From assembly GCA_021808195.1 (NCBI GenBank), contig JAKBCE010000071.1, forward strand, positions 1 to 12,026: a stretch of DNA of 12,026 nt, read 5' to 3'. The first letter of the stretch is position 1; each line of letters begins with the position of its first letter. The notes beneath the pieces were generated by a model. It was not told the DNA's origin, made no database searches, and worked only from the letters and a program-made list of their open reading frames with translations. Positions 5,646-12,026 of the stretch are shown here, one piece after another. The position numbers and the translations under genes were made by a program. The stretch is from Pseudomonadota bacterium. Lineage in GTDB: Bacteria > Pseudomonadota > Gammaproteobacteria > Steroidobacterales > Steroidobacteraceae.

Positions 5646-7343
5646 CTAGAACTGTCGCTCGGTCTGCACCAGGAACTGCACGTGCTTGATGTTGGATCCG
5701 CCGTCGAACGGGAAGGCGAGGTCGATGTGAATCACGTTGCCAAAGGCGGTGCGCGCGTTGCCGAGGCGCAGTCCGAAGCCGGCGTCCTTCAGCAGGCCGA
5801 GACTCGGCGCGCCAAGTGGCGCGCGGCCCCAGGTGCGCCCCATGTCGAAGAACGCCGCCGCGCCGACGCGGAACAGGCGAAACGGATACCAGTTGCTGAA
5901 CCAGCGCTCCTCGATCGTGAACAGGGCGCGCGCCGTGCCGTCCTGGTACCGCAGCGGATAGCCGCGCAGCCCGTTGTCCCCGCCGAGCAGAATCTGATTG
6001 TCGAGCGTCAGTCTGCGGCCGGCGGCGGCGCTGAGCGCGGTGTAGAGCAGCCATTGCGAGCTCTGCTCGGCGAAATTCACCACACTGAGGTTGAGCACGC
6101 CGTTCTCGAGCGTGCCGCGCTGCAGCCGGCCGGTGAAGCTGCTCGAGACGAGCAGCGTATCCCCGTGCGGCAGTGCGTAGCCGTCACCGGTGGTGAACTG
6201 AAACGGCACGGCGTCCTGGGTCGAGCCGAAGGTGCTCGCCGCCCAGCCGATCTGGCCGGTGAAGTACGCGCCGAGGTCGAAGTCCTCCGTGCGGTGGATC
6301 TGGTTGTGATTGTGCAGCTTGGTGTACTCGTCCTGGATCAGCGCGACACCGACCCACGGGTAGACGAACCGGCGGTTTGCCGGCAGCAGCGTCGGGCCGC
6401 CCCACAGACTGCTCGGTGCGAAGCGATGTTCGTCCTCGGTCAAGCCGACCGTGAAGCGCCGCGCCCAGCCGCGCTCGAGGCCGCGCGACCAGCCGGCGTA
6501 GCCCTGCAGGAAGCGATTGTGCTCGGAGAACTTGTCGATGATTGCGCCGCGGTCGTACAGCGGTTGATCGAAGGTCGAGTCGGTGAGGGATACGCCGGCG
6601 GCATGTCGGGCTTCGAGGGCGTAGAAGGGGCGATCGACGATGAGTTGGCGCAGGCGCCCGTCGCTGAGATTGCCGTAGGTGAGCGAGACGGCCGTCCAGC
6701 GGTCGAAGGCGTGCTGATTGGAGATGCTCACGTCCGACTCGGAGCGATCGACCGAGTTCAGATGCTTCAGCGAGACGTCCGTGCCGGTACCGAGCACGTT
6801 GAGGTCTTCGAGCTGCACGCCCGTGGTGCTCTTGCCACCGCTGCGAGAGAAGTCGAAGCCCGGATTGAACGTCCAGACATCTCGCGTGGTCACGAGGATA
6901 TCGACCTTGCCGTCGTGGTAGTCGATGGGGCGGATCGAGGCGTCGTAGAAGTACGGATCGGCGCGCAGGATGCGTGCCGACTCGGCAAGCCGGTGCGCCG
7001 AGAAGCGCTCGCCGCTGTGAAAGAGGAGCTGCTTGCGGATGAGGCTGCGCCGGGTGCGCCGATGCAGCCGATTGGCGAGTCGGAACAGTGCGTTGTTGTC
7101 CTTCGGATTGCGCAGATCGAAGATGTTTCGGTTGTCGATCACGATCTTGCCGATTACCGCGCCCCGGCGCTCGAGCGTGGCGTCCGAGGGCAAGGCCGGG
7201 GCAGCTCGCGCTTCGCGGTGGCGCGCCGGTGCGGCGGGCGCCGTGCCGGCGCGCGCCTGGCGGGTGACTCCGATGAGTGCGAGTGCTCCAGCTGTCCAGA
7301 GCACTGCCCACGTCCATCGTCCGCCCGCGAACGCACCGTTCAA
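5646..7343 (-). CDS. BamA/TamA-type (Omp85) outer-membrane protein with a single POTRA domain
   Basis: From TTG at 7343 it is a 565-residue precursor. A signal peptide (RWTWAVLWTAGALALIGV, 9-26, likely cut after ARA at 32) is followed by an Ala/Arg-rich linker. One POTRA-like domain comes next (about 63-157: IGKIVIDNRNIFD, SGERFSAHRLAESARILRADPYFYDA, KVDILVTTRDVWT). The rest is a 16-strand-type barrel with the Omp85 hallmarks GLRGY (458-462) and VGAAAFFDMGRTWG (440s-500s region), ending in a terminal Phe as barrel substrates usually do. TTG was chosen because it places the signal peptide at the N-terminus. The frame is open to a TTG at 7490, but that extension is basic, not signal-like, and covers a likely promoter. 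Family members insert or translocate envelope proteins or lipids; this substrate is unknown. With one POTRA it is not BamA itself. Confidence 0.88.
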   Translation of the reverse strand: MNGAFAGGRWTWAVLWTAGALALIGVTRQARAGTAPAAPARHREARAAPALPSDATLERRGAVIGKIVIDNRNIFDLRNPKDNNALFRLANRLHRRTRRSLIRKQLLFHSGERFSAHRLAESARILRADPYFYDASIRPIDYHDGKVDILVTTRDVWTFNPGFDFSRSGGKSTTGVQLEDLNVLGTGTDVSLKHLNSVDRSESDVSISNQHAFDRWTAVSLTYGNLSDGRLRQLIVDRPFYALEARHAAGVSLTDSTFDQPLYDRGAIIDKFSEHNRFLQGYAGWSRGLERGWARRFTVGLTEDEHRFAPSSLWGGPTLLPANRRFVYPWVGVALIQDEYTKLHNHNQIHRTEDFDLGAYFTGQIGWAASTFGSTQDAVPFQFTTGDGYALPHGDTLLVSSSFTGRLQRGTLENGVLNLSVVNFAEQSSQWLLYTALSAAAGRRLTLDNQILLGGDNGLRGYPLRYQDGTARALFTIEERWFSNWYPFRLFRVGAAAFFDMGRTWGRAPLGAPSLGLLKDAGFGLRLGNARTAFGNVIHIDLAFPFDGGSNIKHVQFLVQTERQF

Positions 7344-7374
7344 GGCGTACCCCGCGGGCTGACGCCTCGGGTTC

Positions 7375-7402
7375 GCCCGCTTTGCCGCGTGCAACGGCGG
7401 GC
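7375..7402 (-). repeat. Leader hairpin upstream of the Omp85-type gene
   Basis: GCCCGC (7375-7380) pairs with GCGGGC (7397-7402), and inside it TTGC (7382-7385) pairs with GCAA (7391-7394), giving a compact hairpin with a 5-nt loop. It sits 32 nt upstream of the chosen TTG, in what would be the 5' leader if the promoter at 7461-7490 is used. It might influence translation of a gene that already has a weak start. Confidence 0.35.
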
Positions 7403-7431
7403 TCGTTTTCGATTCGGACTGCGCCGCACCG

Positions 7432-7449
7432 CGTTCACTCCGTTCACTT
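7432..7449. repeat. Tandem 9-bp direct repeat in the Omp85-type leader
   Basis: CGTTCACTC is followed at once by CGTTCACTT (7432-7440 and 7441-7449), i.e. AAGTGAACG-GAGTGAACG on the minus strand. One helical turn apart and just downstream of the candidate -10 (7461-7466), they are placed like a regulator site overlapping the transcription start. The function is inference; two copies only. Confidence 0.35.
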
Positions 7450-7460
7450 CGCCCGAGGAT

Positions 7461-7490
7461 ACTGTACCGACCGGCCGGGCGAGCAGACAA
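7461..7490 (-). promoter_or_regulatory. Candidate sigma-70 promoter for the Omp85-type gene
   Basis: On the minus strand TTGTCT (-35, 7485-7490) and TACAGT (-10, 7461-7466) are separated by 18 nt. Each is a partial match to TTGACA/TATAAT. Transcription would begin near 7454, leaving a leader of about 110 nt with the tandem repeat and hairpin listed separately. Confidence 0.35.
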
Positions 7491-7550
7491 TGCGGATGAG
7501 CGCGCCGAACTCGCCTCGAGGAGGGGTGTAGAAGGTGACGGCCGGCGCGA

Positions 7551-7578
7551 TTGACGTGTGGCTTCGCCCGCGTATACG
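7551..7578 (+). promoter_or_regulatory. Candidate sigma-70 promoter for the sigma/anti-sigma unit
   Basis: TTGACG (7551-7556) and TATACG (7573-7578) are separated by 16 nt and match TTGACA/TATAAT at 5 and 4 positions. Transcription would start near 7585, about 200 nt before the sigma-factor GTG. The leader contains a near-palindrome around TTCGAA (about 7679-7691) and the small ORF at 7609-7791. Confidence 0.4.
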
Positions 7579-7608
7579 CTGCGCGAGCCGCGGCAAAAAT
7601 CATAAACG

Positions 7609-7791
7609 ATGGACAGCGTAGGCTACGGATCCGAGTTTCCGCCGCTGAGGCCTCTGGCGGCGCTCACCCCTTCTCGAGGGTTCGAAGCCCGATGGGGCGC
7701 GCAAAACAGCCGCTCCGTCCGCGTAGGCATCGGCGCAACGCGCTGTTGGACGCCATGCGTCCCGAGTGAGACGGGGGTCGGGCTGCCGTGA
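7609..7791 (+). CDS. Possible 60-residue leader ORF ending on the sigma-factor start
   Basis: ATG at 7609 lies about 24 nt after the predicted transcription start. The frame ends with TGA at 7789-7791, overlapping the sigma-factor GTG as GTGA, the classic arrangement for translational coupling. Against it, there is no Shine-Dalgarno (the upstream bases are CAAAAATCATAAACG), the product (MDSVGYGSEFPPLRPL start) is Arg/Ser/Pro-rich and matches nothing I know, and third-position GC looks only moderate for this window. It may be a chance frame in a 297-bp divergent intergenic region that otherwise holds only promoter-like signals. Confidence 0.2.
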   Translation: MDSVGYGSEFPPLRPLAALTPSRGFEARWGAQNSRSVRVGIGATRCWTPCVPSETGVGLP

Positions 7792-8417
7792 GCGAATCCA
7801 ACCGCGAGAGCGAGTCCGGACCGTGGCAGCTCGATGCCACGGCGCTGCGCGCGCTCTTGGGCGCACTCGATGCCGATCCGGGACACGCGGCGCGTGAGTA
7901 CGAGCGGCTCAGGCGCCGCCTGGTGCGCTATTTCGGGCTGCATGGCCTGCCGCACCCCTTCGATGCGGTCGACGAGGCGTTCAATCGTCTCGCCAAACGT
8001 CTCGGGGAGGGCGAGCCGGTGCGCAATGTCGAGGCGTACCTCGCCGGCATTGCGCGGTTGGTCATGCTCGAGCAGCGCCAGAAGCTCGCACGCGAGCGCC
8101 AGATGCTGCTGCGGCTGGTGGATTCGCCGCCGCCGAACGAGGAAGACGATCGGATGCTGACGGCGCTCGAGGGCTGCCTCGGGGAGCTGTCGGAGGAATC
8201 GCGGGCGCTGCTGACACGCTACTACGTGGCCAGAGGAATGGAGCGGATCCGCGCGCGCGAGCGGATCGCGCGCGAGCTCGGAGTGTCGGCGAATTCGCTG
8301 CGCAACCGTATGCTGCGGCTGCGCCAGAGGCTCGAGCGGGCGGTGCGTGCACGGCTCGGGGAGAGCGAGCGTGATGGGCTGCCCGCCGATGACACTCTAA
8401 ACGAGGAGAATGACTAA
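7788..8417 (+). CDS. ECF-like RNA polymerase sigma factor
   Basis: A 209-residue two-domain sigma-70 family protein, expected to direct RNA polymerase to a specific promoter set. A region-2-like helical domain spans about 36-97 (EYERLRRRLVRYF at 38-50, then VDEAFNRLAKRLGEGEPVRN at 61-80 and VEAYLAGIARLVMLE). An acidic linker (PPPNEEDD, 114-121) follows, then region 4 at about 128-190, with LSEESRALLTRYYV and the helix-turn-helix ARERIARELGVSANSLRNRM (156-175). The region-2 wording is close to a subgroup I associate with Acidobacteria and differs from classical RpoE or FecI. GTG at 7788 has only a G-rich upstream stretch. The next gene follows with TAAATG spacing, so the two are one operon. 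The specific regulon is unknown. Confidence 0.85.
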   Translation: MSESNRESESGPWQLDATALRALLGALDADPGHAAREYERLRRRLVRYFGLHGLPHPFDAVDEAFNRLAKRLGEGEPVRNVEAYLAGIARLVMLEQRQKLARERQMLLRLVDSPPPNEEDDRMLTALEGCLGELSEESRALLTRYYVARGMERIRARERIARELGVSANSLRNRMLRLRQRLERAVRARLGESERDGLPADDTLNEEND

Positions 8418-9164
8418 ATGCCCGTTGACGGGAACGAAATCTCCCGCGGGCGGCTGATCGGCTATCTGCTCGGGGAGTTGGCGGCCGAGGAGCTCGCGGC
8501 GATCGACGAGCGAGTGCTGCGCGATGACGCCTTTGCCGAGGCGCTCGAGGCACTGCGCACCGATTTGCTCGATGAATACGCGCTGGGCACCGTGTCCGCG
8601 TCTGAGCGTGAACGCATCGGCCGCGCCCTGAACCTCAGCGGCGAAGCCGACGCTTCGCTGCGGTTTGCGCGCGCGCTGCATCGGCAGTTGGATCGCGCCG
8701 GCGGGGGGCGCCAACGCGCATGGAGACTTCGGGCGCGCTGGGCGTTGCCGATCGCCGCGAGCGTCCTGCTCGTGTTTGGTGCGTGGTGGTATTGGCCTGC
8801 CGCGCACGAGTCACGCAACGGATCTGCGCTCGGCCGCGAGACGGTGTATACGCTGCTGCTGCGGCCGGCACGTTTGCGTGGCGCCGAAGGGATGCGCACG
8901 GTGCAGATCCCTGCGGGCGTCACGACGCTGCAAGTGCAGATCGAGCTGCGGGGCACGGGCCCCTTCGCCGAGGTCAGCCTGCAAGGTCCAGGGCAGCGCC
9001 TGCGCTTTCGGCACTTGCCGGTGCGCACGTTCTCAGGCGTGCGATTCGTGCAGTTCAGCGTGCCGCGCTCGGCGCTGCAGACGGGGCGTTATACCCTGGA
9101 GGTGCGTTCGCCGGATGCGACCGAGGCGCTGCGGCATTACTCGCTGTGGATCGTGGCGCGCTGA
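8418..9164 (+). CDS. One-pass membrane protein, likely anti-sigma factor of the preceding gene
   Basis: A 248-residue protein whose ATG directly follows the sigma-factor stop, with GAGGAG (8403-8408) as ribosome-binding site. The N-terminal cytoplasmic part (1-106) is helical and acidic, with RGRLIGYLLGELAAEELAAI (10-29), a repeated ALEALRTDLLDEYALG segment (42-57) and ASERERIGRAL. It resembles the cytoplasmic domain of membrane regulators paired with such sigma factors, but it has no zinc-binding HxxxCxxC motif. One transmembrane helix is clear (ALPIAASVLLVFGAWWYW, 109-126). The periplasmic part (about 140-248) is beta-rich (VQIPAGVTTLQVQIELRG, SGVRFVQFSVP, GRYTLEV) and could sense an envelope signal. 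The anti-sigma role is inferred from operon and topology. Confidence 0.75.
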   Translation: MPVDGNEISRGRLIGYLLGELAAEELAAIDERVLRDDAFAEALEALRTDLLDEYALGTVSASERERIGRALNLSGEADASLRFARALHRQLDRAGGGRQRAWRLRARWALPIAASVLLVFGAWWYWPAAHESRNGSALGRETVYTLLLRPARLRGAEGMRTVQIPAGVTTLQVQIELRGTGPFAEVSLQGPGQRLRFRHLPVRTFSGVRFVQFSVPRSALQTGRYTLEVRSPDATEALRHYSLWIVAR

Positions 9165-9166
9165 GG

Positions 9167-9216
9167 TGAGCCTGGGGGCGAGCCGCTCGGAGGGCAACCC
9201 GGTGTGGGCAGGCTCA
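9167..9216. terminator. Inverted repeat spanning a convergent gap, weak bidirectional terminator candidate
   Basis: TGAGCCTG (9167-9174) and CAGGCTCA (9209-9216) are a perfect 8-bp inverted repeat enclosing the 49-bp gap between the anti-sigma-like gene and the convergent MOSC gene; the right arm carries the MOSC stop codon. The 34-nt loop is G-rich and no U tract follows, so intrinsic termination would be weak. Confidence 0.25.
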
Positions 9217-10032
9217 GGGCTTGTACCGCACCTGGCACGGGCTGCCGCACTCGAGTGTCGCGCCGCTGCCGGCGGCAATGAGGGCATTCTCGCCGAAGGT
9301 CACCCCGCGCAGCTTCGGATCGAAACGGAACGTGCGCAGCACCGGCAGCGGATCCACGCCGCGCAGGCCGGTGCGCTGGTCCTGCGAGGGAATGATGCAG
9401 CGCGTGCAGGGCTTGACCAGCTGCAGCCGCACCGCGCCGATCTGCACGGCCTCGATGCGATCCTCCGCAAACGGCGGCAGCCCGGACAGCACGAGGTTGG
9501 GCCGGAAGCGCTCCATGGGCAGCGCCTCGGGCAGCCGCTCATTGAGCGCATCGAGCGAGGCCTGATTGCACAGCAGCACCGGATAACCGTCGGGAAAGGC
9601 CAGTGGCGCGCTGGCGCTGCCGGCATAACGCGGGTCGGCATGGCGCGCCGGCGAGGCGGGCGAGCGCATCACGCGCACCGCTTCACCGATGAGCTCGCTC
9701 ACCCAGGCGGCCGCCGCATCGCCCTGGTCCAGCCCTGCGCAGCGGTCGTTCCAGATCCGCACGTTGCGTGTCTCGCCGTCCGCAGCGAGCGGCAGCAGCA
9801 GGGCCGGACGGTTCTCGCTGTGCAGCCGCAGGCCTTGCGCGCTGAGGGTCGCGGCGATGCGGGCCAGCATCGGATGCGTCCGCTGCGTGAGAAACGTGCC
9901 GTCGGCCCGGGTGATCAGCCAGTGACGATCCCACTCGAAACCCGTGCTCGTGAGGTGCACCCGCTCGCAGCTGATGCCCTGGGCGGATTTCAGCGGATAG
10001 ATGCGCAGCTCCTGAACGACGGCCGTAGACAT
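9214..10032 (-). CDS. MOSC domain-containing protein (YcbX/mARC-like molybdenum enzyme)
   Basis: MOSC proteins bind the molybdenum cofactor through a conserved cysteine. YcbX and the eukaryotic mARC enzymes reduce N-hydroxylated compounds. This 272-residue protein has the MOSC N-terminal beta-barrel opening (ELRIYPLKSAQG, 8-19), GFEWDRHWLI (31-40), then the MOSC core with ERFRPNLVLSG (174-184), KPCTRCIIPSQDQRTG (207-222; Cys209 and Cys212, one of which would ligate Mo) and LRGVTFGENALI (241-252). It stops without the C-terminal 2Fe-2S ferredoxin domain of E. coli YcbX, so a separate electron donor would be needed. ATG at 10032 was chosen from homology; ATG at 10041 has AGAGG upstream and is a close alternative. 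It is cytoplasmic. Confidence 0.9.
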   Translation of the reverse strand: MSTAVVQELRIYPLKSAQGISCERVHLTSTGFEWDRHWLITRADGTFLTQRTHPMLARIAATLSAQGLRLHSENRPALLLPLAADGETRNVRIWNDRCAGLDQGDAAAAWVSELIGEAVRVMRSPASPARHADPRYAGSASAPLAFPDGYPVLLCNQASLDALNERLPEALPMERFRPNLVLSGLPPFAEDRIEAVQIGAVRLQLVKPCTRCIIPSQDQRTGLRGVDPLPVLRTFRFDPKLRGVTFGENALIAAGSGATLECGSPCQVRYKP

Positions 10033-10118
10033 CCGCGGCATTCTACGGCAGAACCTCTGCCGCAGATGGGCGGGGGCATTCATCGCCGGTTCAGTGCCCC
10101 CGGACGATAACGCTCTCG

Positions 10119-10127
10119 TGCCATAAT
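10119..10127 (+). promoter_or_regulatory. Candidate extended -10 promoter for the FecR-like gene
   Basis: TGCCATAAT matches the extended -10 consensus TGnTATAAT at all but one position (CATAAT at 10122-10127). No good -35 is visible, as is normal for extended -10 promoters. Transcription would start near 10134, with a leader of about 70 nt before the ATG at 10206. It lies in the 173-bp divergent gap with the MOSC gene. Confidence 0.45.
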
Positions 10128-10205
10128 TGAGCGGAGGCGGGGGCGAAGATCGGCGCGCTGCGGCGGTGCCGGCAGCGGGGCGATCCGCGAGGTGTGCGCA
10201 GGTCA

Positions 10206-12026
10206 ATGAAAATCCACCGGTTTTGGGCGTTTGGTCTGCTCACCGCGCTCCTGTGGACGGCGGCGATTCCCGGCAGCGCTGCCCAGGAGAGCCCGCCCGC
10301 CCGCGTCGGGCGCCTCAGTTACATCGGCGGCAGCGTCTCGTTCGAGCCGGCCGGTACCGAGCAGTGGGCCCCGGCCGAACTGAACCGACCCGTGACCATC
10401 GGCGATCGGCTCTGGACCGACTGGGACTCGCGGGCCGAGATCGAGCTCGGTACGGCGGTGGTCCGGCTCGGCAGCCGCAGCGGGTTTTCCTTCCTCAATC
10501 TCACCGCCTCGACCGCGCAGATGCAACTCACCGCGGGCACGCTGATCGTGCACGTTTTTTCACTCGCGAACGGGGCGCAGGATGAGGTGGATACGCCGAA
10601 TCTGGCGGTATCGCTCGAGCAGCCCGGGATCTATCGCGTGCAGGTCAACTCCTCGGGCACGATGAGCGAGGTCGAGGTGATCGAGGGCGAGGCGTTGGCG
10701 AGCGGTGCCGGGCAGACGTTCTCCGTGGCCGCCCAGCAGCGTGCCACGTTCACGGGCGACAATACGCTGCGTGTCGCGTATGGCAGTGTCGGTGAGCCCG
10801 ATGCGTTCGACGAGTGGTCAATGGCCCGCGACCGGCGTCAGGCCGAGGGCGCTGCCGCAGTGACCCGCTACGTCGCAGCCGACACCGTCGGCAGCAATGA
10901 TCTCAACACCTACGGCAGCTGGCAGGCCACGCCGCAGTGGGGCGAGGCGTGGTTCCCGAACGTGGTGGCAGGGTGGGCGCCGTATCGGTTCGGGCAGTGG
11001 ATTTGGATTTTCCCCTGGGGTTGGACCTGGGTGGACGATGAGCCGTGGGGTTTCGCGCCGTTTCATTACGGGCGCTGGGGGTATTGGCACCACGCCTGGT
11101 GTTGGGTTCCCGGCCCGCGCGATGTACGCCCCATCTACGCCCCGGCGCTCGTGGCCTGGACGCACGGCGGGCAGTTCGGTCGCGAGCATCGCGACGGGCA
11201 CGTCGGTTGGGCGCCGCTCGGACCGCGGGATGTGTACCTGCCCGGCTATGCGGCGAGCCGCACCTACGTGCGCAACGTCAATCTCACCAATGCACGCAAC
11301 CTGAGCCCGGCGTTCGTCGCGGCGGCGTATCGGCATGGCGGAGCGGGCCTCAGCTTTGCCAACGGCCGCGTTCCGGGCGCCATCACTGCGGTGCCGCGTG
11401 CGGTATTCAGCGCAGCGCAAGCGGCTGACACCCATCGCGTGGTGTTGATGCGGCACGGCCTGCTCGGAGTACGCCTGACTCCCGCGGCGCCTGCCGTCAC
11501 CCCATCGCGAGCGAGTGTCTTTGGCGCCCGTGTGCACGCGCTGCAGGTGCCCCCCCGGCAGCTGATCGATCGGCCGGTCGTTGCCCGGCTCGTGCCGGCA
11601 CGCGCCGCGGTGACCTTCGCGCGCCAACAGGCGGCGGTTCGAGCCAATAATGGCCGGCTGTTGACGATGTCGCAATGGGCGCCGCTGCGCCCCAATGCAC
11701 CGCCCGCCACGGTGCGGCTGGCGCCGGATATCCGACCGGCGGCCCCCCTGGTGCGCAACGGCCGACTGCGCGGCGATTTCACGAGCCGCGCCCCGACACG
11801 GGATGCCATTGCGCGGCCCGCTCCCGCTGCACAGCGCACGGGCAGCGACCGTCCCGCCTGGGCGCAGCCGCCGTCCTCTGCGCGCAGGCCCCAACCGGCG
11901 TGGGTGCCGCAGAGTTTCTCCGGCCAGGCTTCGCCGGGCGAGCGCTTTGCACGACCGCAGCCGCTGCCACAACGGCACGTGCCGAGGCCGCAATACCATC
12001 CTCCCCGTGCGGCCCAGTGGCAGCGG
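10206..12026 (+). CDS. Secreted FecR-like protein with Trp-rich DUF6600-type region, 3' incomplete
   Basis: Open for 607 codons and still running at the window end. A signal peptide (MKIHRFWAFGLLTALLWT, likely cut after SAA at 26) is followed by a FecR-type beta domain (about 33-185: VGRLSYIGGSVSF, VTIGDRLWTDWDSRAEIELG, VVRLGS, then LTAGTLIVHV). A striking aromatic region lies at about 236-300, with repeated WxPYxFGxW and WGWTWVDDEPWGFAPFHYGR motifs typical of DUF6600 proteins. The rest (about 370-607) is Ala/Pro/Arg-rich and low-complexity. There is no transmembrane helix after the signal, so a periplasmic or surface location is expected. Unlike classical FecR it lacks the N-terminal cytoplasmic anti-sigma domain. 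A sigma/anti-sigma pair lies about 1 kb upstream, but the MOSC gene intervenes. ATG at 10206 has GAGGTG at 10189-10194. Substrate and function are unknown. Confidence 0.85.
   Translation, partial: MKIHRFWAFGLLTALLWTAAIPGSAAQESPPARVGRLSYIGGSVSFEPAGTEQWAPAELNRPVTIGDRLWTDWDSRAEIELGTAVVRLGSRSGFSFLNLTASTAQMQLTAGTLIVHVFSLANGAQDEVDTPNLAVSLEQPGIYRVQVNSSGTMSEVEVIEGEALASGAGQTFSVAAQQRATFTGDNTLRVAYGSVGEPDAFDEWSMARDRRQAEGAAAVTRYVAADTVGSNDLNTYGSWQATPQWGEAWFPNVVAGWAPYRFGQWIWIFPWGWTWVDDEPWGFAPFHYGRWGYWHHAWCWVPGPRDVRPIYAPALVAWTHGGQFGREHRDGHVGWAPLGPRDVYLPGYAASRTYVRNVNLTNARNLSPAFVAAAYRHGGAGLSFANGRVPGAITAVPRAVFSAAQAADTHRVVLMRHGLLGVRLTPAAPAVTPSRASVFGARVHALQVPPRQLIDRPVVARLVPARAAVTFARQQAAVRANNGRLLTMSQWAPLRPNAPPATVRLAPDIRPAAPLVRNGRLRGDFTSRAPTRDAIARPAPAAQRTGSDRPAWAQPPSSARRPQPAWVPQSFSGQASPGERFARPQPLPQRHVPRPQYHPPRAAQWQR

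Noticed and set aside
5544..7499. 651-codon plus-strand frame across the Omp85-type gene
   Set aside because: Antisense to a protein with signal peptide, POTRA and Omp85 motifs; the predicted product is a Val/Arg/Ala/Glu-rich shadow.
7676..7692. GGTTCGAA stretch resembling a tRNA T-loop
   Set aside because: The flanking bases do not form a 5-bp T-stem and no acceptor, D or anticodon arms can be placed around it.
8665..10110. 481-codon plus-strand frame across the anti-sigma and MOSC genes
   Set aside because: It overlaps two well-supported genes in other frames and has Cys/Arg-rich, non-family composition.
10818..11999. 393-codon minus-strand frame inside the FecR-like gene
   Set aside because: Antisense to a protein with a signal peptide and FecR/DUF6600 motifs; the composition is Arg/Gly-rich with no recognisable domain.

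Overview
This is a GC-rich chromosomal window that looks like ordinary core and semi-accessory DNA of a Gram-negative proteobacterium. A gammaproteobacterium is most likely, from the CpsG/ManB-type phosphomannomutase, an OmpW, an Omp85-family outer-membrane protein and a YcbX-like MOSC protein. The lineage is inferred from gene families only. No insertion sequence, integrase, CRISPR array, rRNA or tRNA was found. Long open frames antisense to real genes are common here and were treated as shadows of high GC content.

Layout. Bases 1-206 hold no recognisable gene. They are followed by a small EVE-domain protein (207-593, +). It converges with panD (775-1155, -), which makes beta-alanine for pantothenate and CoA; an 11-bp inverted repeat lies just upstream of panD. 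After a 506-bp gap comes a Uma2-family putative nuclease (1662-2264, -). It diverges from a phosphomannomutase (2402-3754, +) across a gap holding a 19-nt palindrome. Downstream on the same strand are a bactofilin (3878-4390) and a translationally coupled zinc-ribbon protein (4387-4857).

Convergent with these is an outer-membrane pair on the minus strand: a single-POTRA Omp85-type barrel (5646-7343) and an OmpW-type barrel (4870-5529). A shared upstream region separates the Omp85 gene from a divergent two-gene unit, an ECF-like sigma factor (7788-8417) and a one-pass membrane protein resembling an anti-sigma factor (8418-9164). This pair resembles sigma/membrane-regulator pairs I associate with Acidobacteria. 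A MOSC-domain protein (9214-10032, -) diverges from a large secreted FecR-like, tryptophan-rich protein (10206 to the window end, incomplete).

How they fit together. Much of the window concerns the cell envelope: sugar-nucleotide supply (phosphomannomutase), a cytoskeletal scaffold (bactofilin), two outer-membrane barrels, a candidate envelope-responsive sigma/anti-sigma pair and a periplasmic FecR-like protein. Whether they form one regulatory circuit is inference from proximity. The least described parts are the bactofilin-coupled zinc-ribbon protein, the sigma/anti-sigma pair with a possible leader ORF, and the FecR-like W-rich protein.
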